Assembly: GCF_000422485.1 (NCBI RefSeq)
Contig: NZ_AULW01000045.1
Coordinates: 51,564-115,563 of the forward strand
DNA from: Paenibacillus pasadenensis DSM 19293
GTDB taxonomy: Bacteria; Bacillota; Bacilli; Paenibacillales; Paenibacillaceae
Direction of reading: 5' to 3'
Length of the DNA stretch: 64,000 bases
The notes beneath the pieces were generated by a model, which was not told the origin of the DNA, searched no databases, and was given only the letters and a program-made list of their open reading frames with translations. This document shows positions 1 to 7,532 of this stretch, one piece after another (the first letter of the stretch is position 1; the number at the start of each line of letters is the position of its first letter). The translations under genes were made by a program, and so were the position numbers.

Positions 1-1
1 G

Positions 2-1738
2 GTGCAGACCGAGCGCATGGGCATCGTCAACTATGAGCTGTTCCTGATCGCGACCGGCGGCAACGAGAGCTTCGTGCCCGTCTCGTCGGTGACGCAGGCG
101 GAGATCGACCGGCTCAAGGGACTGCCGCAGCCGGCGGCGGAGCCGGCCTCGTTCGGAGCGGCCAAAGGCCGCAACATCATCGTCGTGCAGCTCGAGGCGC
201 TCCAGAACTTCCTGATCGGCAAAAGCGTCGACGGCAAGGAGATCACGCCGAACCTGAACGCCCTCATCCGCGAGAGCGTCTACTTCCCGCGCTTTTATCA
301 GCAGGCGGGCTCCGGCAATACGTCCGACGCCGAGTTTCTGACGAATACGTCGCTGTACGTGCCGCTGCGCGTGCCGGCGACGCAAGCGTACTCCGGCCGC
401 TCGCTGCCCTCGCTGCCCAAACTGCTGGAGCGCGAAGGGTACGAGACGATGACGTTCCATACGAACGACGTCTCGTTCTGGAACCGCAGCGAGCTGTACC
501 GGGCGCTCGGCTTCGACCGGTATTACGATACGGAGTTTTTCGGCGACGAGGACGTCGTCGCGTTCGGCGCCTCGGACGAGGTGCTTTACCGCAAGAGCGT
601 GCAGGAGCTGGCCAAGGTGCGCGAGGAGACGGGCAAGCCGTTCTATTCGATGCTCATCTCGATGTCGTCGCATCATCCGTACAACATCCCGGAGCGCAAG
701 GTGAAGCTCGACCTGCCGGAGCGGTACGACGACAGCTTCGTCGGCGACTACCTGCGGGCGCAGAACTACACCGACTACGCGCTCGGGCAGCTGATCCAGG
801 AGCTGAAGGACGAAGGGCTGTGGGAAAACAGCCTGCTCGTCCTCTACGGCGACCATATGGGCCTGCCCATCTACTCGCTGACGGAAGAGGATCTGCGGCT
901 GCTCGAGGAGCTCGACGGCCGGAAGTACGACTCGTCGCAGATGCTGAACATCCCGCTCATCGTCACCGCGCCGGGCGCGCTCGCGCCAGCGGTCGAGACG
1001 GGCATCGGCGGGCAGAGCGACATCATGCCGACGATCGCCAATCTGGCGGGGCTGTCGCTGGACGGCCAGCTGCATTTCGGGCAGGATCTGCTGAACGAGC
1101 GGGCCAACCTGCTGCCGGAGCGGTACTACCTGCCGTCGGGCTCGTTCATCAATGACCGGGAGATCTTCATCCCGGGCACCGGCTTTGGCGACGGCAGCCG
1201 CATCGAGCTGCCGTCGGCGGAGGCGGCTGCCGGTTGGCTGGCCGCTGGCGCGGATGGCGGCGCTGGAGCGGCAGCAAGCGGGGCCGAGGGCGGAGATGCG
1301 GCAGGCACTGCCGGGGCCGGCGACGCAGCAACGGCGGTGAATGCCGGCTCCGGCGAGCCGGGCGCCGGCACGGGCGTTGCCGCAGGCAGCGGGCAGGCCG
1401 GGCCTGGCGCGAGCGCGGCGCCGGGATCGGCGGCAGCGCCGGCGGGCGGCTCCGGCGCGGGGCAAAAGGCAGCGGCCGAAGCGCCTTCGCCTGCTGCGAG
1501 CGCAGCGCCGGGCGGCCCCGGCGAGCCTTCCGGCGCGGCCGGAGGCGAAGGCAGCCTCGGCGGCAGCGCCGACGACCGCAGCGACGGCGGACCGGCGACC
1601 GCCACGCAGGAGCAGTTCGACCGCGCGCTCAAGCTGCTCCGCATGTCGGACAGCTACGTGCGCTCGCTGCCGACGACGGAGGGCGATCCCGCTCCCGTCA
1701 ACGGAGCGGCGACGGATTCTTCCGCGAATGCGGACTGA
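2..1738 (+). CDS. LTA synthase-like sulfatase, 5' truncated by window edge
   Basis: This is the C-terminal extracellular part of a lipoteichoic-acid-synthase-family phosphoglycerol transferase (alkaline phosphatase superfamily). The family transfers glycerol-phosphate from phosphatidylglycerol outside the membrane. The membrane domain lies left of the window, and the first residues align with about residue 188 of the complete paralogue at 7533. Visible motifs are VVQLEALQNF (metal-binding Glu), GNTSDAEF with the nucleophile Thr (codon at 320) and YGDHMG (metal-binding Asp/His near 851). Between the last conserved strand and the C-terminal FDRALKLLRMSDSYV segment sits about 130 residues of Ala/Gly/Ser/Pro-rich low-complexity sequence that the paralogue lacks. 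Family assignment is firm; the in vivo product (LTA or another polymer) is not. Confidence 0.9.
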   Translation: MQTERMGIVNYELFLIATGGNESFVPVSSVTQAEIDRLKGLPQPAAEPASFGAAKGRNIIVVQLEALQNFLIGKSVDGKEITPNLNALIRESVYFPRFYQQAGSGNTSDAEFLTNTSLYVPLRVPATQAYSGRSLPSLPKLLEREGYETMTFHTNDVSFWNRSELYRALGFDRYYDTEFFGDEDVVAFGASDEVLYRKSVQELAKVREETGKPFYSMLISMSSHHPYNIPERKVKLDLPERYDDSFVGDYLRAQNYTDYALGQLIQELKDEGLWENSLLVLYGDHMGLPIYSLTEEDLRLLEELDGRKYDSSQMLNIPLIVTAPGALAPAVETGIGGQSDIMPTIANLAGLSLDGQLHFGQDLLNERANLLPERYYLPSGSFINDREIFIPGTGFGDGSRIELPSAEAAAGWLAAGADGGAGAAASGAEGGDAAGTAGAGDAATAVNAGSGEPGAGTGVAAGSGQAGPGASAAPGSAAAPAGGSGAGQKAAAEAPSPAASAAPGGPGEPSGAAGGEGSLGGSADDRSDGGPATATQEQFDRALKLLRMSDSYVRSLPTTEGDPAPVNGAATDSSANAD

Positions 1739-1760
1739 CCGATCCAACCTCGAATCATGC

Positions 1761-1788
1761 AGCCTGCTTTCCAATAGGAGAGCAGGCT
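1761..1788 (+). terminator. intrinsic terminator after LtaS-like gene
   Basis: The arms AGCCTGCTTTCC and GGAGAGCAGGCT form a 12-bp stem with one T-G wobble and an AATA loop, followed by TCTTTG. It lies 23 bp after the stop codon. Confidence 0.7.
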
Positions 1789-1819
1789 TCTTTGCGTGCC
1801 CCGGCTCGGCTGCGCCATG

Positions 1820-2229
1820 AGCTCAACCCGATTTTTTCGGTTTGCAGCTCGTTGTCCGCCTCCCACAGCGCCTGCAACCCGATTTTTTCGGCTTACAGCT
1901 CGTTCCCGGCCTCGCGCAGCACCTGCACCCCGATTTTTTCGGCTTACAGCTCGTTCTCGGCCTCGCGCAGCACCTGTAACCCGACTTTTTCGGCTTACAG
2001 CTCTTTCTCGGCCTCTCGCAGCCTCTGCAACCCGATTTTTTCGGCTTGCAGCTCGTTCTCGGCCTCCCACAGCGCCTGCAACCCGACTTTTTCGGCTTGC
2101 AGCTCTTTCTCGGCCTCTCGCAGAGCCTGCAACCCGATTTTTTCGGCTTACAGTTCGTTCCCAGCCTCTCGCAGCACCTGCAACCCGATTTTTTCGGCTT
2201 GCAGCTCGTTCTCGGCCTCCCGCCTCGCC
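1820..2229. repeat. 51-bp tandem array, family 1 (8 units)
   Basis: Eight units start near 1820, 1871, 1922, 1973, 2024, 2075, 2126 and 2177, exactly 51 bp apart. Each holds a hairpin with left arm CTGCAAcCCGA, a T-rich loop and right arm TCGGcTTGCAG, with one conserved C-C mismatch, followed by about 23 bp of CTCGTTCTCGGCCTC-type spacer. In unit 4 the arm changes to CTGTAA opposite TTACAG, so pairing is kept. The period is divisible by three, so several frames stay open for long stretches. No ribosome binding site or recognisable protein fits, and I read it as non-coding. Confidence 0.9.
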
Positions 2230-2749
2230 AAGCAGAGTTACTCGGGTTTTCCGCGCAACTCCGGCGTTAGGGCACTGGCTCGAGCAGAGTTACTCGGATT
2301 TTCCGCGCAACTCCGGCATTGGGGCATCGGTTCGAGTCGAGTTACTCGGATTTTCCGCGCAACTCCGGCGTTGGGGCATTGGTTCGAGCGGAGATGCTCG
2401 GTTTTTCCGCGTAACTCCGGCGTTGGGTTATCGGTTAGAGCAGAGTTACTCGATTTTTCCGCGCAACTCCGGCGTTGGGGCATCGGTTCGAGCGGAGATG
2501 CTCGGGTTTTCCGCGCAACTCCGGCGTTAGGGCACTGGCTCGAGCAGAGTTACTCGATTTTTCCGCGTAACTCCGGCGTTGGGGCACCGGCTTGAGCAGA
2601 GTTACTCGGGTTCTCCGCGCAACTCCGGCGTTGGGGCATCGGTTCGAGTCGAGTTACTCGGGTTCTCCGCGCAACTCCGGCGTTGGGGCACCGGCTTGAG
2701 CAGAGCTGCTCGGTTTTTCCGCGTAACTTCAACTCCATCGGACCATCCT
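2230..2749. repeat. 52-bp tandem array, family 2 (10 units)
   Basis: Ten units start at 2230, 2282, 2334, 2386, 2438, 2490, 2542, 2594, 2646 and 2698, directly abutting the family 1 array. Each has a left arm GAGTTACTCGG, a short T-rich loop and a right arm CCGCGCAACTC, giving 9 of 11 paired positions. The rest of the unit is CCGGCGTTGGGGCATCGGTTC-like. The 52-bp period shifts the reading frame at every unit, so this array cannot encode a peptide repeat. Confidence 0.9.
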
Positions 2750-2786
2750 CCGCCGACTCCCCCGCTAGCCATCCCGCCGCAACACA

Positions 2787-2836
2787 AAAGGGCTGTGCGC
2801 TCGCGCCGATCCATCGGCGAGAGCGCACAGCCCTTT
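2787..2836 (-). terminator. strong terminator for the 2839 gene
   Basis: A 24-bp stem with a single mismatch starts AAAGGGCTGTGCGCTC and closes with the complementary GAGCGCACAGCCCTTT, with a 2-base loop. On the minus strand it is followed by TTTTGTGTT, directly after the stop codon of the small exported protein. Confidence 0.8.
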
Positions 2837-2838
2837 GT

Positions 2839-3411
2839 TCATCTGTAGCTATAGCTAAGCAGCGGCACGCCGGTAAAGGCGTCGACGACGACGTTGGCCT
2901 CGCTCAGCGAGCCGCCTCCGCCCGTGCCGCCGGGAGGGCCCTGGATGCCGCTCGGCGCCCGCACGCCGCGGAACGTCACGATGTAGACGGGCGTGCGGCT
3001 GAGCTGCCCCGCCTCGCGCAGATGCGGGTTGGCGGCCAGCGCCTCCGGAGAGAAGCTGCGGAAGTCGCGGCTCGTCATGAGCCGCAGCGCGCAGCCGACG
3101 GAGTCGGCGCTGTCGGCGAGCCATGGATACGACCGCTCGGCATTCCGCCTCGCGGCGGCCTCGCCGACCTGGCTCAAGCCCCGGGGCCCGGGCGGCAGCG
3201 CATCGCTGTCCGGACGCTCCAGCCGGATGCCGAGCCGCTGCAGCAGCTCCTCGTCGCCGCTCGCGACGACAGGCAGCGCATTCGGCTGGCCGGCGGCCGC
3301 ATCGGCCACGTTGCCGGGCTCGCTCTCATTGAAATACCAGCCCGCCGCGCCAAGCAGCAGCCCCGCCGCCATGATGCACAAGCCGATCCATCTCGCCGCT
3401 CCCGTCCGCAT
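2839..3411 (-). CDS. small membrane-anchored or exported protein, unknown
   Basis: This gene encodes 190 residues and I do not recognise the family. Residues 9-26 form one hydrophobic segment (GLCIMAAGLLLGAAGWYF) after a short basic N-terminus, consistent with an uncleaved anchor or signal sequence. The remainder is predicted extracytoplasmic, with a Gly-rich stretch (GPPGGTGGGG) near residue 165 and a conserved-looking ending NVVVDAFTGVPLLSYSYR, as in exported proteins with a PepSY-like last strand (inference). The start ATG has AAAGGAGG 7 bp upstream. It stands alone between the repeat arrays and the ABC operon, with its own terminator. Confidence 0.75.
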   Translation of the reverse strand: MRTGAARWIGLCIMAAGLLLGAAGWYFNESEPGNVADAAAGQPNALPVVASGDEELLQRLGIRLERPDSDALPPGPRGLSQVGEAAARRNAERSYPWLADSADSVGCALRLMTSRDFRSFSPEALAANPHLREAGQLSRTPVYIVTFRGVRAPSGIQGPPGGTGGGGSLSEANVVVDAFTGVPLLSYSYR

Positions 3412-3584
3412 GCGCCGCCGCCTCCTTTCTCCGCGTCATCTGGATGCCGTCTACGAATCGCCTGCCCATGTTCCTTTCCCTCTTAAACGAAGCCCGGTCC
3501 AGGAGGGTTGCAGGCCCTTCGTTGGAATCGACTGGGAACAAGGAATCATTTCGGTCCGGACAAGCTCCTTTCCCCTCTAGTACC

Positions 3585-4490
3585 CTACAGATCCTTGCGC
3601 TGAAACCGAAGGATGCCGATCGCGAACGCGACGGCCGCATAGACGGCCGCATAGCCGAGGAAAGCCGGCGTCGGCGCCGAGCCGACGCCCAGCATGAGGA
3701 ACAGGTCGTCGACCCTCAGTCCGATCAGCTCCTGGACGCCGGACAGATTGAACAGCCGGTCCAGCATCATCCGCTGCAGGCCGTCGGCCGGCATCGCCAG
3801 CGACAGCAGGCCGGAGATCGTGCTCAGCGAGTCGCCGATGCCGTCCCCCGCCCGCCCCGGCTGGAGGGACGCGAACTGCGAGGCGACCTTTTCGATCATG
3901 CCGCCCAGCCAGCCGCCGCCGTACAGCATCGTCATGAGCACGCCGTTGCCGATGCCGGACAGGAACGTCGAGCCGAGCATCGAGACCGTCACGAGCAGCG
4001 GCACGACGGAGGCGAACAGCAGGTAGGCGAAAAACAGCGAGCCGACGTCCCGAGGCACCCCTGCATGAATGGCCGCGATGCCGAGGATGGCCGCGAACAG
4101 CGCGAGCGCGTACAGCATGCCGAAGCTGACATAGCCGAGCCAGCGGCCGGCATACCATTTCCAGCGCGGCAGCGGCCGCGGCATGAGCGCCTGCAGCACG
4201 CCGAGCTCGGCCTCGCCCGAGATGACGGACGAGCTGCTGAAGATCGCCAGGAACGCGACGACGAACGTGCCGAAGAAAAAGCCGAGGCTGAGGATCATCA
4301 TGCCGCGGGTGAACCGCTCGATGACGTACATCGGGTCGTTCTCGCTCAGGCCGAACTGGCCGATCTCGCCGCCGATCGTCGACGCGATGAACCAGTAGGC
4401 GATCAGGAAGACCGCCGTCATTATGCCGGTCAGCAGGACGACGCGCTTGCGGATGAGCTCCTTCCAGGTCATGCTCCAGATGATGCTCAT
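3585..4490 (-). CDS. ABC-2 type transporter permease
   Basis: This 301-residue polytopic membrane protein opens with SIIWSMTWKELIRKRVV, the typical cytoplasmic lead-in of ABC-2 permeases, followed by about six hydrophobic segments (near 18-38, 65-85, 115-140, 145-170, 180-200 and 275-295). It overlaps the upstream ATPase gene by 4 bp (ATGA), so the pair is translationally coupled and should form one exporter. The substrate cannot be read from sequence. Linkage to an ECF sigma factor suggests envelope stress or peptide/lipid export (inference). Confidence 0.88.
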   Translation of the reverse strand: MSIIWSMTWKELIRKRVVLLTGIMTAVFLIAYWFIASTIGGEIGQFGLSENDPMYVIERFTRGMMILSLGFFFGTFVVAFLAIFSSSSVISGEAELGVLQALMPRPLPRWKWYAGRWLGYVSFGMLYALALFAAILGIAAIHAGVPRDVGSLFFAYLLFASVVPLLVTVSMLGSTFLSGIGNGVLMTMLYGGGWLGGMIEKVASQFASLQPGRAGDGIGDSLSTISGLLSLAMPADGLQRMMLDRLFNLSGVQELIGLRVDDLFLMLGVGSAPTPAFLGYAAVYAAVAFAIGILRFQRKDL

Positions 4491-5437
4491 GCCTTCTCCC
4501 CCCTATGGCTCTTGCCGGACAGCTCGGTGACGAACCACTCCTCCAGCTTGGTGCGCACCCGCGCGCTCTCGTACAGCGTCGCGCCTTGGCCGATCAGCAG
4601 GCTGTGCAGCCAGCCCGCCTGCTCCTCGTCCGCCAGCTCCGCCTCCAGCACGGCCGAGCCGTCCGCGGCCGCCTCGGACTCGCGCACCGCGATCCCCGTC
4701 TCCGCGCGCAGCCAGTCGAGCAGCGGCGGCGCGTAGCCGCCGATCCGCAGCCGCCACAGCGGCCGCTGCAGCAGCACGTCCTCGACGCGTCCCTGCTGCA
4801 GGATGCGGCCGTTGTTCAGCAGCGCGACCCGATCGCACAGCGCCTCGACGTCCTCCATCAGATGCGAGTTGAGGAAAATCGTCTTGCCCTGGCCCTTGAG
4901 CTCATGCAGCAGCTGCCGCACCTCGCTGCGCCCGATCGGGTCCATCGCCGAGGACGGCTCGTCCAGGAACAGGATGCGCGGATCGGCGACAAGCGCGCAG
5001 GCGAGGCCGAGCCGCTGCTGCATGCCTTTGGAGTAGCCTTTGACCCGGTCGCGCGAGCGCAGGCCGATGCCGACCCGCTCCAGCAGCTCCGGCACGCGCC
5101 GATTCGCCTCCTCGCGGCCGAGTCCGGCCAGCTTGGCGTGCAGCCGCACGACCTCGTCTCCGGTGAGCCACTCCTGGTAGCGGTACAGCTCCGGCAAGTA
5201 GCCGATGAGCCGCCTCGCCTCGACCGTGCCCGCCTCCTGTCCAAACAGCGAAGCCCGACCTTCCGTAGGGAAGATCAGGCCGACGAGCATCTTGACGCAG
5301 GTGCTCTTGCCCGCGCCGTTCGGGCCGAGGAAGCCAAAGGCTTCCCCTTCCCGCACCGTAATCGTGACGTCGCTGCAGCCGCGCCCGTTCGGGTACCGCT
5401 TGGTCAGCGACTCGGTCTGGATCGCGAAGGCATTCAC
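4487..5437 (-). CDS. ABC transporter ATP-binding protein
   Basis: This 316-residue protein is the nucleotide-binding subunit of the ABC-2 exporter. Walker A is GPNGAGKST at 38-46, the signature is the variant YSKGMQQRL at 135-143, Walker B is ILFLDE at 155-160 and the switch His is H192 in NSHLMED. The roughly 90 C-terminal residues form the accessory domain found in NatA/CcmA/YtrB-like ATPases. The start overlaps the anti-sigma-like gene by 4 bp (ATGA), and the end overlaps the permease in the same way. It is the third gene of a four-gene minus-strand operon. Confidence 0.93.
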   Translation of the reverse strand: MNAFAIQTESLTKRYPNGRGCSDVTITVREGEAFGFLGPNGAGKSTCVKMLVGLIFPTEGRASLFGQEAGTVEARRLIGYLPELYRYQEWLTGDEVVRLHAKLAGLGREEANRRVPELLERVGIGLRSRDRVKGYSKGMQQRLGLACALVADPRILFLDEPSSAMDPIGRSEVRQLLHELKGQGKTIFLNSHLMEDVEALCDRVALLNNGRILQQGRVEDVLLQRPLWRLRIGGYAPPLLDWLRAETGIAVRESEAAADGSAVLEAELADEEQAGWLHSLLIGQGATLYESARVRTKLEEWFVTELSGKSHRGEKA

Positions 5438-6651
5438 GCTCCGACCAGCTCCTCAAGCTGCTTGGCGAACCAGGCTTGCGCTTGCTCGCGCGTCATCGGT
5501 CCTTCCTCGACGTTCTGATACATCGAGGCGACCGTCATGACGCCGTTCTTGACGAAGGTCGCTTCCTTATTCAAGTTGTTGTCGCCGTAATTGCGCTCCG
5601 TAACGAGCACCGGCACGCCGCCGATCTGCAGCCGCTCCGCCTTGCTGTTCCCGTCGGTGAACACCGGCAGCGGAAGCTCGCCGTTCGTAAGCAGCCTCGA
5701 GCTGGACAGGCTCTGCTTGAGCTGCTCCGGCATGAGCGGGAATTGCAGCACCGCTTCGACCGCATCCTCGAGGTCTACCCCCGCCTCGACGTCGACGACC
5801 GGCGCCTTCATCTGCTGTACGTTCAGGTTCATGCCGTCCGCTTCGAACGAGTAGTTGACCGATGGTCCGATCGCGAGCGTCAGCTTCTTGCCGTCCACGC
5901 TGGCCGGGAACAGCTTCGTCGCGCCGAGCTGCTTCATGGTCGCGTTGATCTCCTCCACGTCCAGCTTGATGCTCAGGTTCTGGCTGGCGCTCAAATAAAT
6001 CTTGTCCTGCTTGCCGGCCAGCGACTCCGGCAGCAGCGCGAAGCCCGCCGCCTGCTCCGCCTCCGCGCGGCTCATCTCGCCTCTGCTGCTTCCCGTCTCG
6101 ACCTTGAACTCGCCGTAGCGATTGACCGCTTCTTCCGACACGCCTTCGCTGAAGACGCTGTTGAACAGCTGCTGCAGATCCGCCTCGTTCACCTCGGTCA
6201 CCTGCTCCATGCGGAACTGTCCGAGCAGCGCGGCCAGCGCCTTGTTGCCCATCGGCGTCGCCACCGCGGTCACGACGACGGCCGCCGCCGCCGCTCCGGC
6301 CATCCAGCGGCGCGCGCGGCCGCTCATGCGGCGCGCTCGCGGCGCCGTTTTTTCCGTTCCTGCGTCCATTCTCGTTTCCTCCATCCGTTCGTTCATCTTT
6401 CGTTCCTCCTCGAGTCGAGCCAGGCTTGCCGCCTGCTCCTTCTGCTCGGCGCGCAGCGCCTCTTCCCGCGCTTCCGCCTGCCGCTCCAGCTCCGTCCAGG
6501 CCGGCGATATCGGCTCCTGCTCCATCGCCTGCATGAGCCGTTCCCAGGCCCGGTCCGTGCGGGCGGACGCTTCCGGCCGGTCCGCTTCGCCGCGGATGCT
6601 TTCAGCCCCGGCTGGATTCGGCCGGAACGTCCGGCGATCCTGCTCCTTCAT
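5434..6651 (-). CDS. anti-sigma-like membrane protein
   Basis: This is a 405-residue bitopic protein. The cytoplasmic N-terminal half is charged and partly coiled-coil (about 45-110, rich in E/R/A). A single membrane span (WMAGAAAAAVVVTAVATPMG, about residue 135-155) leads to an extracellular C-terminal domain ending in EGPMTREQAQAWFAKQLEEL, resembling DUF4367-type domains of sigma-factor regulators. I chose ATG at 6651 because AAGGGAGG precedes it; further upstream the frame runs into the sigma gene. It lies 29 bp after the sigma factor and overlaps the ATPase by 4 bp. The role as anti-sigma factor is inferred from position and topology; no zinc-binding ZAS motif is visible. Confidence 0.72.
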   Translation of the reverse strand: MKEQDRRTFRPNPAGAESIRGEADRPEASARTDRAWERLMQAMEQEPISPAWTELERQAEAREEALRAEQKEQAASLARLEEERKMNERMEETRMDAGTEKTAPRARRMSGRARRWMAGAAAAAVVVTAVATPMGNKALAALLGQFRMEQVTEVNEADLQQLFNSVFSEGVSEEAVNRYGEFKVETGSSRGEMSRAEAEQAAGFALLPESLAGKQDKIYLSASQNLSIKLDVEEINATMKQLGATKLFPASVDGKKLTLAIGPSVNYSFEADGMNLNVQQMKAPVVDVEAGVDLEDAVEAVLQFPLMPEQLKQSLSSSRLLTNGELPLPVFTDGNSKAERLQIGGVPVLVTERNYGDNNLNKEATFVKNGVMTVASMYQNVEEGPMTREQAQAWFAKQLEELVGA

Positions 6652-6680
6652 GCGCTCGTCCTCCCTTGTCGTCTGTGTGG

Positions 6681-7253
6681 TTAGTGAAGCTCCAGCCGGC
6701 TTCGATAGCCGGCTTCCGGCGAAGCCTCCAGCCGCCTGCCGTCTGTCTCCGCCTGCTCCGCGCAGCGCCGCAGCTTGTCGGTCGCCCTCGCCAGCATCGT
6801 GCCGACAAGCGGCGGGCGCAAGCTCAGCTCGGCGGCGATCTCCGCGTAGCTGTACCCCGAGTAGCGGAGCAGCAGCGCCTTGCGGTCGCGCTCCGGCAGG
6901 CCGTCCAGCCACTGCCGGACCTCCTCCTGATCGAGCCGGCGCATCAGCTCGGCCTCTCCCGAGGGCGAGGCGCCGACGCTCGCGGCCAGCTCCCGCTCCT
7001 GCTTTTCCGTGAGCCGGCGGTCGCGCGCCGCTTTGTCCATATGGCCATAGGCGAGTCGGGTGGCGACCCGATGCAGCCAGGCGCCAGGGGCGTCCAGGTT
7101 GTCGGGCGGCTGACGGTACAGCTTCAGGAACGTCTCCTGAGCCAGGTCCTCCGCCAGCGCCTCGTCGCGCAGCAGCGCGGCCAGCTTGCGAAGCACGCCC
7201 GGGTAATAGTCGTAGAAAATCTGCTTGTATCGCTTGGATTCCGGAATCCCCAT
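6681..7253 (-). CDS. ECF-type RNA polymerase sigma factor
   Basis: This 190-residue protein is a sigma-70 family ECF factor. Region 2 includes DLAQETFLKLYRQPP (about 36-50), which contacts core polymerase and the -10 element. Region 4 includes LPERDRKALLLRYSGYSYAEIAAEL (about 119-143), the -35-binding helix-turn-helix. It is the first gene of a tight operon with the membrane anti-sigma-like protein and an ABC exporter. Such operons are commonly autoregulated, and the cognate promoter would lie in the 279-bp gap before the divergent LtaS-like gene. GGGAGGAG lies upstream of the ATG with a somewhat long spacing. Confidence 0.92.
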   Translation of the reverse strand: MGIPESKRYKQIFYDYYPGVLRKLAALLRDEALAEDLAQETFLKLYRQPPDNLDAPGAWLHRVATRLAYGHMDKAARDRRLTEKQERELAASVGASPSGEAELMRRLDQEEVRQWLDGLPERDRKALLLRYSGYSYAEIAAELSLRPPLVGTMLARATDKLRRCAEQAETDGRRLEASPEAGYRSRLELH

Positions 7254-7405
7254 CTCGATTGTCCGCTCCTCCCTTCCTTGCTGCAGCTATGAGTAAGACG
7301 GACGAAAACCGCTCCTTGTATCCGCCTGGCGCAAAAAAAGCCCGAATCCGTGGAATTTCCTGATATTACCTGACCGTCACGGCCTCTGGCATGCTTTCCT
7401 GCTTT

Positions 7406-7434
7406 TTGACAAGGCGTCGGAGCCGCCTCATAAT
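7406..7434 (+). promoter_or_regulatory. sigma-A-like promoter of LtaS-like gene
   Basis: TTGACA (7406-7411) and CATAAT (7429-7434) are separated by exactly 17 bp, about 100 bp upstream of the GTG start at 7533. This is a near-consensus housekeeping promoter. Confidence 0.7.
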
Positions 7435-7532
7435 GTACACTAGCCTGTAGAGCTTTCGCCCGGATCAGCCCGATCCGCCGGCGCCAACGCCATTTCACGT
7501 CGTTCAGTCCTACCCGAAAGGAAGTTGTCCTC

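Noticed and set aside
1234..2595. 453-residue plus-strand frame running through both repeat arrays
   Set aside because: In the 52-bp array the translation cycles through different peptides as the frame slips, which shows it is not a peptide repeat. It starts inside the LtaS-like gene in the wrong frame.
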